Positions 7,891-15,944 of a stretch of 64,000 nucleotides of DNA are shown piece after piece (the first letter of the stretch is position 1; each line of letters starts with the position of its first letter). The translations under genes and the position numbers were made by a program. The notes beneath the pieces were generated by a model, which made no database searches, was not told the DNA's origin, and was given only the letters and a program-made list of their open reading frames with translations. Origin of the DNA: Micromonospora pisi (lineage in GTDB: Bacteria > Actinomycetota > Actinomycetes > Mycobacteriales > Micromonosporaceae); contig NZ_RBKT01000001.1 in the NCBI RefSeq assembly GCF_003633685.1, positions 310,001 through 374,000 on the forward strand, written 5' to 3'.

Positions 7891-8484
7891 TCAGAGACCG
7901 GCGGCCTGGTCGTAGCGCTGGCGCAGCTCACGCATCGACTGCTCCCCCAGCGACTCCTTCAACGCCTGCTCCTGGTAACGCTCCGGAAAGAGCTGACGCA
8001 CCCGCTCGACGAAGGGCACCTCGGTGGTCGCCTCGGCCACCTGCACCACCGGAGGCTCGGAGTCCATCGCCACCACGATCGGCCCGACCAGCTTCACCGC
8101 CCAGTCCCACGGCCGGTTCGGCTCCGCCACACCGCAGAGATGGAACCCGTACGCCGTGCGGACCTCCGAGACGGTGGTCGCCTCCGCCGGCTCGACGCCG
8201 AACACCCGTACCCCGCAGACGATCCTCGTCTCCTCGGCCACGTCCCGCGCGTGCTCACCGTGGCCCTGGTGCTGCTCCGGCTCCAGTTGCTCCAGCGTCG
8301 CCACCAGGCGACGATCGAGCTGACCGAACAGGTGGTCGGCGGACGCCGGACCGGAGCCGGCGCGCTCGACCAGTAGCACGACGGTGGCCGAGACCCCCAA
8401 CAGGATCACCGCGACCCAGACAAAACGGTTACGCCACCAGGCCACAGCCGTGGCCGACTCGACACTCCCCGGAGCAGCTCGCAT
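7891..8484 (-). CDS. Hypothetical membrane-anchored protein
   Basis: I do not recognise this 197-residue protein. It has a short N-terminus, one transmembrane segment (about residues 18-40, FVWVAVILLGVSATVVLLV) and an extracytoplasmic domain of about 150 residues. Two cysteines (in RIVCGVRV and GFHLCGVA) could form a disulphide outside the cell. The C-terminus is charged and helical (FPERYQEQALKESLGEQ). Start ATG 8484 has no strong Shine-Dalgarno. The preceding 249 bases up to the folD stop hold no evident gene. The gene stands alone between the GH27 promoter region and the folate operon. Confidence 0.6.
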   Translation of the reverse strand: MRAAPGSVESATAVAWWRNRFVWVAVILLGVSATVVLLVERAGSGPASADHLFGQLDRRLVATLEQLEPEQHQGHGEHARDVAEETRIVCGVRVFGVEPAEATTVSEVRTAYGFHLCGVAEPNRPWDWAVKLVGPIVVAMDSEPPVVQVAEATTEVPFVERVRQLFPERYQEQALKESLGEQSMRELRQRYDQAAGL

Positions 8485-8733
8485 GATGTCCCATCACCGA
8501 TCGGACGCCCTGGCGGCAACGCCAGCACGGTCAGTTCGCGCGGTGACGGCGACGTGCAGCGCCGGACAGCTTCCCGATCGAGCCCGGGGGATGCCATCGG
8601 CGCGGAGGTCGCCCACCACCTGGTGTCTGATCCGGCTCCGCCGGCCGGCGCGGTTGCCCCCGACGCCGTGGCGATACCGCCCATCGGAGCATGCCGGGCA
8701 CCGAGCGGTCAATGGCTACCCGTCGATCCCCTG

Positions 8734-9600
8734 CTACCCCGTGGACGCCGGCCGGGTCAACGCGGTCGCCGCCCGTACGGTGTGATTCAGCAGCAGTGCC
8801 GTGGTCACCGGACCGACCCCGCCGGGAACCGGGGTGAGTCCGGCGGCCTGCTCGGCGACCGGGCCCGCGTCCACGTCACCGACGAGACCACCGTCCGGCG
8901 TCGGGTTGGTGCCGACGTCGACCACCACCGCCCCCCGCTTCACGTGTCCCGCGGTGACCAGGCCGGGCCGGCCGACGGCGGCGACCAGGACGTCGGCGGT
9001 GCAGGTGACCGCGGCCAGGTCGGGGGTACGCGAATGGCAGACCGTCACCGTGGCGTGCCGTTCCAGCAGCAGATGCGCGACGGGTTTGCCGACCACGGTG
9101 GAACGTCCGATCACCACCGCCCGGCGCCCGGCCAATTCGACCCCGTGGTGGTCGAGAACGGCCAGCACCGCCGCGGCCGTCGCGGGCGGGTACGCGGACA
9201 GCCCTGCGGCGAGCCGGCCGAGACTGAGCGGATTCGCCCCGTCGACGTCCTTCTCCACCGCGATCGCCCCGGTCAGCTCCTCCAGCCTCACCCCGCCCGG
9301 CAGCGGGGTCTGCAGGATGATGCCGTGCACCAGATCGTCGGCGCTCAGCGCGGCCAGGGTGGCCCGGATCGTCGCCAGTTCCGCGTCGGCACCGAGGTCG
9401 AGCACCTTGCAGACGATGCCGAGCTTGACCGCCGCCGTGCTGATCGAGCGGACGTACCCGGCGCTGGCCTCGTCGTCGGTGGCGACCACGACCGCGAGTC
9501 TGGGCGGTGTCCCGGCGTCGGTGAGCGCGGCGGCCTGTCGGGCGGTGTCGGCCCGGAGCGCGGCGGCAAGTTCACGACCGCTCAGGATCAGCCCGCTCAT
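8734..9600 (-). CDS. folD: Methylenetetrahydrofolate dehydrogenase (FolD family) lacking the catalytic cyclohydrolase lysine
   Basis: This 288-residue FolD has the usual two domains: a catalytic N-domain and an NAD(P)-binding C-domain (VVIGRSTVVGKPVAHLL, then PTPDGG and TPVPGGVGPVT). FolD interconverts methylene-, methenyl- and formyl-tetrahydrofolate. The substrate loop QTPLPGG and the EKDVDGANP motif are intact. The Y-x-x-x-K catalytic motif instead reads YVRSI: the lysine required for cyclohydrolase chemistry (E. coli YVASK) is Ile53, codon 9442-9444. Dehydrogenase activity may remain while hydrolysis is lost. The start codon overlaps the stop of the upstream cyclodeaminase-family gene by four bases, so that protein may supply the missing step. 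The substitution is read directly; the division of labour is inference. Confidence 0.88.
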   Translation of the reverse strand: MSGLILSGRELAAALRADTARQAAALTDAGTPPRLAVVVATDDEASAGYVRSISTAAVKLGIVCKVLDLGADAELATIRATLAALSADDLVHGIILQTPLPGGVRLEELTGAIAVEKDVDGANPLSLGRLAAGLSAYPPATAAAVLAVLDHHGVELAGRRAVVIGRSTVVGKPVAHLLLERHATVTVCHSRTPDLAAVTCTADVLVAAVGRPGLVTAGHVKRGAVVVDVGTNPTPDGGLVGDVDAGPVAEQAAGLTPVPGGVGPVTTALLLNHTVRAATALTRPASTG

Positions 9601-10217
9601 CCGGCGATCCCCCGCCGTACGGTGGCGGTCAACCGGTCCGCGCGAGCGGCGAGGTCGTCGACCCGGTCGGTTCCCGCGACGAGCGTGGCCCGGGCGGTGT
9701 GCTCCCGGACACCGGCGAGGTTGACCTCGACGTTGACCCGGGCGGTGGTGGCGGCGGCACGGGCGGCCTCGGCGGCGGCGGCCACGTCGGTGCTGACGTT
9801 CGGGTTGCCGATCGGCAGCAGCTCCTCCGCCAACGTCAGCACCTCGGCGGCGACCGCGATCACCTGGACCGGGGGCTGCGCCGCGCCGACCAGGGCGGTG
9901 GCTATCGCGGCCGACCGGTCGACGCGCTGCTCCTCGGAGTCCCTCGGCAGTCGGTAGGCCTCGGTGACGGCGGTGAAAGCGGCGGCGTCCTCGGCCGCCA
10001 GCCGGAGCGCGTCCGCCCGGAGAGCGTCACTGGCGCCCACGATCCGGTCGATCGCCGCCTGGTGTTCTGCGTACCGTTCGCCGGTGCTGTACCGGGCCAC
10101 CATCCCGACCAGTGCCGCCGCCTGCGCGGCGTGCAGGGCCGCGGTGGCGCCGCCGCCGGGCGCCGGCACCCGGTCGGCGAGCCGGTCCAGGAACTCGCCG
10201 ATCTTCTCGTCGCGCAT
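9597..10217 (-). CDS. Formiminotransferase-cyclodeaminase C-domain protein (putative methenyltetrahydrofolate cyclohydrolase, FchA-like)
   Basis: The 206-residue protein is a stand-alone FTCD_C/cyclodeaminase domain: an all-helical Ala-rich protein with the signature VPAPGGGATAALHAAQAAALV near residue 18 and the conserved SxGExYxxH-like stretch YSTGERYAEHQ. Members either deaminate formiminotetrahydrofolate or, as FchA in methylotrophs and acetogens, hydrolyse methenyltetrahydrofolate. No glutamate formiminotransferase domain or histidine-utilisation gene is nearby. The partner gene, with a 4-nt ATGA overlap, is folD. With FolD missing its cyclohydrolase lysine, a cyclohydrolase role fits best. 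ATG 10217 has GGAGG about ten bases upstream. Confidence 0.8.
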   Translation of the reverse strand: MRDEKIGEFLDRLADRVPAPGGGATAALHAAQAAALVGMVARYSTGERYAEHQAAIDRIVGASDALRADALRLAAEDAAAFTAVTEAYRLPRDSEEQRVDRSAAIATALVGAAQPPVQVIAVAAEVLTLAEELLPIGNPNVSTDVAAAAEAARAAATTARVNVEVNLAGVREHTARATLVAGTDRVDDLAARADRLTATVRRGIAG

Positions 10218-10498
10218 CCGCGCTCGTCCTCCACGTAGGGTGACTGGAACTGGCGCTGCCGGAACAGATCATGCCAGCACTCGTCGGCCCGCTCCGGTCA
10301 CCCCGACGGCGCGTCCCGTCGCAGTGCGCCGGAGTGGGTGACGCCTCGTCGTTTTCCTCAACCTTCCTGCCGGACCACGCCGGACCACGCCGGACCTTCC
10401 GGAGCGGTGACCGGACCGCGACCCGGTCGGCGCCATAAGATCCAGATCAGCGGCCGGAACGATGTCGGCCGACCCGAGAAGTGAGGCGGTGAGGGTCG

Positions 10499-11422
10499 AT
10501 GCAGCAGGAACGCCCCAGCGGTGTGGACCTGGCCCAGTTGCGGCAACGAATGGGCCGGGTCGGGGTCTGGAGCAGCCGGTTGAGCCAGGAGTCGGCCTCG
10601 GCCGCCGGCGCGCTGGTGTCCGAGATCGAGGACCTCGGTTACGGGACCGTGTGGGTGGGTGAGACCCCGGCGAGCAAGGAGGCGCTCGTCCACGCCGGAC
10701 TCCTGCTCAACGCCACCCGGGACCTGATGGTCGCCACCGGCATCGTCAACATCTGGGGCCGCGACGCCACCGCCGCGTCAAACGGGGCGAACGCGCTGGC
10801 CGAAGCGTACGGGGGCCGGTTTGTCCTGGGCCTCGGGGTGAGCCACGCGCCCCTCGTCTCCAGCCGGGGGCACGACTACCGCAAGCCGCTCTCGGCGATG
10901 CGTGACTACCTCGACGCCATGGACGCGGTCCAGTACGAGGGGCCACTGTCGGCCCCCGCGCCCCGGATGCTGGCCGCGCTCCGGCAGGGCATGCTGGAGC
11001 TGGCGGCGGAACGTACCGACGGCGCCCACCCGTACTTCGTCACGCCGGAGCACACCGCCAAGGCCCGTACGATCCTCGGCCCCGAACCGGTGCTCGCACC
11101 CGAGCAGACGGTCGTGCTGACGACCGACCCGGAGCGGGCCAGGGCCGTCGGGCGGGCGTTCACCACCGGATACCTCGCGATGCCGAACTACTACCAGCAC
11201 ATGCGGGCGCTCGGCTGGGAGGAACGGGACCTCGCCGACGGAGGCAGCGACGCCCTGGTCGACGCGATCGTGGCCTGGGGCGAACCGGAGCAGGTCGCCG
11301 AACGGATCCGGGCGCACCACGACGCCGGCGCCGACCATGTCTGCGTGCAGCCGCTCGCCGGCAACGCCGCAGACCAGTTGGCCCAGCTCCGGGCGCTGGC
11401 GCCGCTGCTGAACCAGGGCTGA
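10499..11422 (+). CDS. F420-dependent LLM-class oxidoreductase (luciferase-like)
   Basis: The 307-residue protein is a bacterial-luciferase-like TIM barrel of the actinobacterial F420 group. Recognisable elements are GYGTVWVGE near residue 48, the IVNIWGRDATAAS strand-turn, and GGRFVLGLGVSHAPLV, the classic LLM motif at about residues 101-116. The C-terminus carries the WGEPEQVAERIRAHHDAGADHVCVQP segment common to the group. Such enzymes use reduced or oxidised cofactor F420, typical of mycobacteria and actinomycetes, to reduce or oxidise small molecules. The substrate cannot be inferred. ATG 10499 has a GGTGAGGG stretch just upstream. It is a single gene with its own terminator (11431-11469). 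Confidence 0.85.
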   Translation: MQQERPSGVDLAQLRQRMGRVGVWSSRLSQESASAAGALVSEIEDLGYGTVWVGETPASKEALVHAGLLLNATRDLMVATGIVNIWGRDATAASNGANALAEAYGGRFVLGLGVSHAPLVSSRGHDYRKPLSAMRDYLDAMDAVQYEGPLSAPAPRMLAALRQGMLELAAERTDGAHPYFVTPEHTAKARTILGPEPVLAPEQTVVLTTDPERARAVGRAFTTGYLAMPNYYQHMRALGWEERDLADGGSDALVDAIVAWGEPEQVAERIRAHHDAGADHVCVQPLAGNAADQLAQLRALAPLLNQG

Positions 11423-11430
11423 GCCGTAAC

Positions 11431-11469
11431 GGACGCCGACCCGGCCCGGATCGCGGCGGGTCGGCGTCC
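11431..11469. terminator. Bidirectional hairpin terminator
   Basis: GGACGCCGACCCG (11431-11443) pairs perfectly with CGGGTCGGCGTCC (11457-11469), a 13-bp stem with a 13-nt loop. It sits eight bases after the F420 oxidoreductase stop and 27 bases before the convergent DUF2087 gene's stop. Confidence 0.7.
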
Positions 11470-11495
11470 GCCGGGTCGCTCCGGGTCGTTGGCGG

Positions 11496-11771
11496 TCAGA
11501 CGTCGACCGGACCACCGGTACGCCAGTAGATTCCGTTCTCCCGGGACATCAGCCCCTCGCTGATCAGGTAGCGACGCAACGACACCCAGTCCGGCTCGTA
11601 GAACGCCCGCAGCACCGCGTCGACCTCCCGTTCGGTCAGCCGTACCCCGGGCTCGAACGAGGTGACGATGTGCTCCAGCAGCACCCGACGCTTGCCGGCC
11701 TTGGTCGGGATCGCCACCAACCGGTCGTCCTTGAGGAACGCGCGCAGCACCTTTTCCCGGTCTTCGCTCAT
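11496..11771 (-). CDS. DUF2087 family protein (small winged-helix-like)
   Basis: This 91-residue protein starts at ATG 11771, which follows GAAGG; the upstream in-frame extension looks non-coding. Its sequence (LRAFLKDDRLVAIPTKAGK, then LTEREVDAVLRAFYEPDWVSLRRYLISEGLMSRENGIYWR) matches the DUF2087 pattern. That family is a small domain often found alone or fused to ArsR/MarR-type regulators and thought to be winged-helix-like. No enzymatic residues are evident. It lies downstream of the histidine kinase with a 55-base gap and may be cotranscribed with the redox-signalling pair. Function unknown; a regulatory role is only an inference. Confidence 0.75.
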   Translation of the reverse strand: MSEDREKVLRAFLKDDRLVAIPTKAGKRRVLLEHIVTSFEPGVRLTEREVDAVLRAFYEPDWVSLRRYLISEGLMSRENGIYWRTGGPVDV

Positions 11772-11826
11772 CCTTCGCACCGTAGTCGCCGGGGCAACCC
11801 GTTTTCCGGGCCGCCGCCCCCGGCCG

Positions 11827-13305
11827 TCACCTGCCGGCGGTCGGCCCGGCGGTCGGCTCCGCGTCGGTGAGCACGACCGGCGGCGGGCTGATCGGCAGGT
11901 AGACCCGGAACCGGGTGTCACCGGGCCGCGACTCGACCCGGATGTCGCCCCGGTGCTTGGTCACCACGATCCGGTACGAGATGTCGAGACCGAGGCCGGT
12001 CCCCTCGCCGACCGGCTTGGTGGTGAAGAACGGCTCGAAGATGCGGTCCCGGACCTCCGGCGGAATGCCCGGTCCGGTGTCGCCGATCTCGACCACCAGC
12101 ATGTCGCCCTCCCGGGCGGTACGGATGGAGAGCGTGCCGGTCTCCCCCATCGCCCCGAGCGCGTTGTCGATCAGGTTGGTCCAGACCTGGTTCAGCTCGG
12201 CCGCGTACGCGGGAATGGCGGGCAGGCCCTGGCCGTACTCCTTGACCTTCCGCACCCCGGCCGGGATCTTCGCCTTCATGATGGTGAGCGTGGCGGTGAG
12301 CAGGTCATGCACGTCGACGACCTGGTACGGCGCCCGGTCCAGCTGGGAATACTGCTTGGCCGCGCCGACCAGGCCGGAAATCCGTCCGACCGCGTCGTCG
12401 ATTTCCCGCATGAGCTGCTCGGTCTCGACCGTGTAGGTCAGCCACCGCACGGCCGGGTCGAGGTTCTCCGTGCCGACCGCGAGCGCGACCTGGTCCAACC
12501 AGTCGGTGTCGATCCCGGCGGCGACCAGCGAGGGTGCCAACCGCCAGCCGTCCGCGAAACCGTGCTCGTCGAGCCAGTCGGTCAGGGTGTCCTCGGCGTC
12601 GCTGGTCTCCAGTGCGGAAAGTTCCGGCGCGCCGGCCGCCCGCTTGACCGCGTCGTCCTGCAGCTCGACCAGCTGGTGCAACCGGGAACCGTCGAGCCGC
12701 CCATCGGCGATCATGGCGAGCTTGTGGCGCATTCCGGCGACCTGGCCGCGCAGCGTCGCGGTGGCCCGTACGGCCGCGGCGGCGGGGTTGTTCAGCTCGT
12801 GGGTGAGCCCGGCCGAGAGCGCGCCGAGGGCGAGCAGCCGCTCCCGCTCGCCGAGCCGGGTCTGGGTCCGGCGCATGCCGTAGAAGAGCCCTTCGAGCAG
12901 GTGCACCGCCATCGGGAACCAGTCCCGCATGGCGGTGGCGAAGGCCGTCGCCGGCAGCACGAACAGCTCACAGTCGGTGATCGCCCGCAGCGTGTTGGCG
13001 TACCGCTGGTCCGGGTCGTCCGGCATGTACGCCCGGATCGCACCGCCGTAGACACCCCGCTTGCTGGTCCGGGTGACCTCGACCTCTTCGCCGCGTACCC
13101 GGCCGGACTGCATCACGGTGCCGCGCAGCAGCACGTAGAAGCAGGTGGCCAGTTCGCCCTCGGCGAAGATGTTGGTCTCCGCGTCGCGCCGCTCGACCCG
13201 CCCCTGCTCGGCGAGCCAGTCGAGTTGCTCGTCGGTCAACGCCTCGAACAGGAACAGGGTGCGCAACTCTTCCCGACCCAGCCGGTCGGTTCCCTGGTCA
13301 CTCAC
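11827..13305 (-). CDS. Sensor histidine kinase with N-terminal cyclic-nucleotide-binding (cNMP/CRP-like) domain
   Basis: The 492-residue soluble kinase has a Crp-like cNMP-binding beta-roll (about 15-135), a HisKA region with phospho-acceptor His169 (GLTHELNNPAAAA) and an HATPase domain. In the latter the N box is WTNLIDNALGAM (about 375), G1 is GDTGPGIP (408) and G2 is GEGTGLGLDIS (433). No transmembrane segment is present, so it senses an intracellular signal. It starts with a GTG whose GTGA overlaps the stop of the upstream receiver/thioredoxin-reductase fusion gene, so the two are translationally coupled. The pair probably forms one redox-signalling unit, with the fusion's receiver (Asp62) as candidate phosphate acceptor. 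No DNA-binding output is encoded nearby. Confidence 0.9.
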   Translation of the reverse strand: MSDQGTDRLGREELRTLFLFEALTDEQLDWLAEQGRVERRDAETNIFAEGELATCFYVLLRGTVMQSGRVRGEEVEVTRTSKRGVYGGAIRAYMPDDPDQRYANTLRAITDCELFVLPATAFATAMRDWFPMAVHLLEGLFYGMRRTQTRLGERERLLALGALSAGLTHELNNPAAAAVRATATLRGQVAGMRHKLAMIADGRLDGSRLHQLVELQDDAVKRAAGAPELSALETSDAEDTLTDWLDEHGFADGWRLAPSLVAAGIDTDWLDQVALAVGTENLDPAVRWLTYTVETEQLMREIDDAVGRISGLVGAAKQYSQLDRAPYQVVDVHDLLTATLTIMKAKIPAGVRKVKEYGQGLPAIPAYAAELNQVWTNLIDNALGAMGETGTLSIRTAREGDMLVVEIGDTGPGIPPEVRDRIFEPFFTTKPVGEGTGLGLDISYRIVVTKHRGDIRVESRPGDTRFRVYLPISPPPVVLTDAEPTAGPTAGR

Positions 13306-14960
13306 TGCGCCTCCAGATACCGGTGTACGACCGTGACTGCCATGGCGCCCTCGCCGACGGCCGACGCGACCCGCTTCACCGAGTCTGCGCGCACGTCGCC
13401 CGCGGCGAACACCCCGGGCAGGCTGGATTCCAGGTGGTACGGGTCCCGGGGCAGTGACCAGCCGGCGGGGCGCTGCCCGTCGCGCAGGAGCGCGGGTCCG
13501 GTGACGATGAAACCGCGCGCGTCCCGGGAGACCACGCCCTCCAGCCAGTTCGTCCGGGGTTCGGCGCCGATGAAGATGAACAGCCAGGACGTCTTGACGG
13601 TACGGGTGGTGCCGGTGCTCCGGTCACAGACCGTCAGGGTCTCCAGGTGCTCGTCGCCGTACCCGCCAACCACCTCGGTGTGCGGGTGCACGGTGATGCA
13701 GGGCTCGCGTTCGACCTGCTCGATCAGGTAACGCGACATCGACGACGTCAGGCTGGCGCCACGGATGAGGATGTGCACCCGGCGGGCGTACCGGGCGAAG
13801 TGCAGCGCCGCCTGGCCGGCCGAGTTCGCGCCGCCGACGATGTAGATGTCCTCGCCGCTGCAACTGGGCGCCTCGGTCGCCGCCGAGCCGTAGAAGACCC
13901 CACGACCGGTGAGATCGGACAGGCCCGGCGCGTCGAGCCGCCGGTAGGCGACCCCGGTGGCCAGCACCGCGGCGTGCGCGGCGAGTGACGTACCGTCGCC
14001 GAAGCGGAGCAGCCGGGCGGTGCCGGCCGCCTCCAGGCCGACCACCTCCCGGGTGCTGAGGATCTCCGCGCCGAACTTCAGCGCCTGGCGGCGGGCACGG
14101 TCGGTCAACTGCGCCCCGGACACCCCCTCGGGGAAGCCGAGGTAGTTCTCGATCCGGCTGCTCTGCCCGGCCTGCCCACCGGTGGCCCGCTGCTCGACCA
14201 GGACCGTACGCAGCCCCTCGGAGGCGGCGTAGACCGCCGCGCCCAGCCCGGCCGGGCCGGCACCGACCACGATCACGTCGTAGAAGTCGGACGCGGGTGT
14301 GGTGCTGAGGCCGACGTGGCTGGCCAGGTCCGACTCGCTCGGCATGGCCAGTGCCTTGCCGTCGGAGGTGATCACGACCGGTACGTCGGCGGGACTCAGG
14401 TCGGCGGCCGCGAGCAGCCGGCCCCCCTCCGGCTCGTCGGCGAGCAGCCAGCGGAACGGGACCAGGTTGCGGGCGAGGAAGTCACGTACGGCGAACGACG
14501 GCGCCGACCACCGGTGCCCGATCACCCGGGTCTCGGTGGCGCTGGTGTCCGGGGTGGCGGCCCAGAGCTCGAGCAGGTTGTCGAGCACCGGGTAGAGCTT
14601 CTCCTCCGGCGGATCCCAGGGCTTGAGCAGGTAGTGGTCCAGATCGACGATGTTGATCGCGTCGATCGCGGCATCGGTGTCGGCGTACGCGGTCAGCAGC
14701 ACCCGCCGGGCCCGTGGGAAGAGATCCATCGCCGCTTCCAGGAACTGGATGCCGTTCATCACCGGCATCCGGTAGTCGGCCAGGATCACCGCGACCTGCT
14801 CGCCGCGCAGCTTGATCTCCCGCAGCGCGGCCAGCGCCGCCTCACCGGAGTCCGCCCGGACCACCCGGTACCGGTCGCCGTACCGGCGCCGGACGTCGCG
14901 CGCCACGGCACGGGAGACTGCGGGGTCGTCGTCGACGGTCAGGATCGCCGGGTTCGCCAT
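13302..14960 (-). CDS. Fused response-regulator receiver / thioredoxin-reductase-like flavoprotein
   Basis: Starting at ATG 14960 (AGGGTGG just upstream) the protein has 552 residues. A receiver domain (about 1-125) carries Asp10-Asp11-Asp12, phosphoacceptor Asp62 (ILADYRMP) and Lys113 (LLKPWDPP). A glutaredoxin-like segment without cysteines follows (about 145-220). Then comes a thioredoxin-reductase-type FAD/NADPH module (VVGAGPAGLG at 232, GGQAGQSSRIENYLGFPEG, and the NADPH motif VGGANSAGQAA at 375). The redox CxxC of true thioredoxin reductases is absent: the region reads AATEAPSCSG with one cysteine (Cys367). This is a known actinobacterial fusion family, but its electron acceptor is not established to my knowledge. 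It is the first gene of a coupled operon with the cNMP-domain histidine kinase. Confidence 0.88.
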   Translation of the reverse strand: MANPAILTVDDDPAVSRAVARDVRRRYGDRYRVVRADSGEAALAALREIKLRGEQVAVILADYRMPVMNGIQFLEAAMDLFPRARRVLLTAYADTDAAIDAINIVDLDHYLLKPWDPPEEKLYPVLDNLLELWAATPDTSATETRVIGHRWSAPSFAVRDFLARNLVPFRWLLADEPEGGRLLAAADLSPADVPVVITSDGKALAMPSESDLASHVGLSTTPASDFYDVIVVGAGPAGLGAAVYAASEGLRTVLVEQRATGGQAGQSSRIENYLGFPEGVSGAQLTDRARRQALKFGAEILSTREVVGLEAAGTARLLRFGDGTSLAAHAAVLATGVAYRRLDAPGLSDLTGRGVFYGSAATEAPSCSGEDIYIVGGANSAGQAALHFARYARRVHILIRGASLTSSMSRYLIEQVEREPCITVHPHTEVVGGYGDEHLETLTVCDRSTGTTRTVKTSWLFIFIGAEPRTNWLEGVVSRDARGFIVTGPALLRDGQRPAGWSLPRDPYHLESSLPGVFAAGDVRADSVKRVASAVGEGAMAVTVVHRYLEAQ

Positions 14961-15110
14961 GAAGTTCCACCCTGAGAAATCGCCACGAAGTTCCATCCTG
15001 AAGCAGTGCGGGCCCGCCAAGCCCCCGGCAACCCTAGATGACGCCGCCGGAAACGCCCGTCGCCCTCACCCCGATCGCCTGGTCAGCACCGGAACAGGTC
15101 AATTCTCCCG

Positions 15111-15138
15111 CCGGCTCCCCGGCTCCCCGGCTCCCCGG
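15111..15138. repeat. Short tandem repeat CCGGCTCC, about 3.5 copies
   Basis: The octamer CCGGCTCC is repeated head-to-tail in the divergent promoter space between the receiver-reductase gene and the SDR gene. Copy-number change here would alter promoter spacing rather than a reading frame. Confidence 0.7.
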
Positions 15139-15248
15139 CACTCACGCGGCCACCCCGATCGGGCGACATCTCGACCGGCTCGCCCCACGCGCCCGGGAAC
15201 GGATGACAGTGTCGCTGGGTACGGCACATCCGGCGGGCTGGAGGCGAC

Positions 15249-15944
15249 ATGGGCGCGAGGACGTTCGTCGTGGCCGGCGGCACCAGCGGCCTCGGGCTGG
15301 AGATCGCCCGGATGCTCACCGTCGACCACCGGGTCTTCGTACTGGGCAACGTCGCCGACGAGGTCGCCGCCACCACCAGCGAACTCGAGTGCGCCGGCAC
15401 GACCTGCGACGTCTCCTCGTACGACCAGGTCGCGCACGCCCTCGACGAGGTCAGCCGGCGGTACGGCGCCATCGACGGGTTGGCCCACTGCGCCACCATG
15501 TGGGCCGGCGGGGCGCTGGAGGAGATGTCGCCGGAGATGCTGCACAAGGCGATCGACGTCAACGTCCTGGGCACGGCGTACCTGCTGCGCGAGACGCTGA
15601 TCCGGATGCGGGAACACGGCCGGGGCAACGTGGTGTACATCGGCGCCATGGCCGTGGACAAGCCCCGACCCGGGATTCCGGTCTACCGGGCGACCAAGAA
15701 CTTCGGCAAGAGCCTGGTCGAGTCCCTCGCCCAGGCCGAGGGGACCAGCGGCATCAAGGTGATGCAGATCCACCCGGGGCCGATGCACACCAGGCTCCAG
15801 GAACGGGTCGGCGCCGAGTTCCTCGACGAGGTGTACGCCGAGCCGGAACAGGTGGCCCGGGAAGTGGTGCGGCTGCTGCTCCTGGAGCCCGACGACCTGT
15901 ACGTCTCGGGCCAGGAAGTTCTCCGCGCCGACGGCAGGTGGTAA
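15249..15944 (+). CDS. Short-chain dehydrogenase/reductase (SDR), catalytic serine replaced
   Basis: This 231-residue classical SDR starts at ATG 15249, five bases after GGAGG. The nucleotide-binding motif is AGGTSGLG (9-16), and the YxxxK motif is present as YRATK (Tyr146, Lys150). The catalytic serine expected 13 residues before the tyrosine is Ala133 in VYIGAMAVDKP, so the usual tetrad is incomplete. The protein may still bind cofactor but act poorly, or use a different proton relay. The stop codon overlaps the start of the following MFS gene, so the two are coupled. The substrate is unknown; the gene arrangement suggests a small molecule that is also exported. Confidence 0.85.
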   Translation: MGARTFVVAGGTSGLGLEIARMLTVDHRVFVLGNVADEVAATTSELECAGTTCDVSSYDQVAHALDEVSRRYGAIDGLAHCATMWAGGALEEMSPEMLHKAIDVNVLGTAYLLRETLIRMREHGRGNVVYIGAMAVDKPRPGIPVYRATKNFGKSLVESLAQAEGTSGIKVMQIHPGPMHTRLQERVGAEFLDEVYAEPEQVAREVVRLLLLEPDDLYVSGQEVLRADGRW

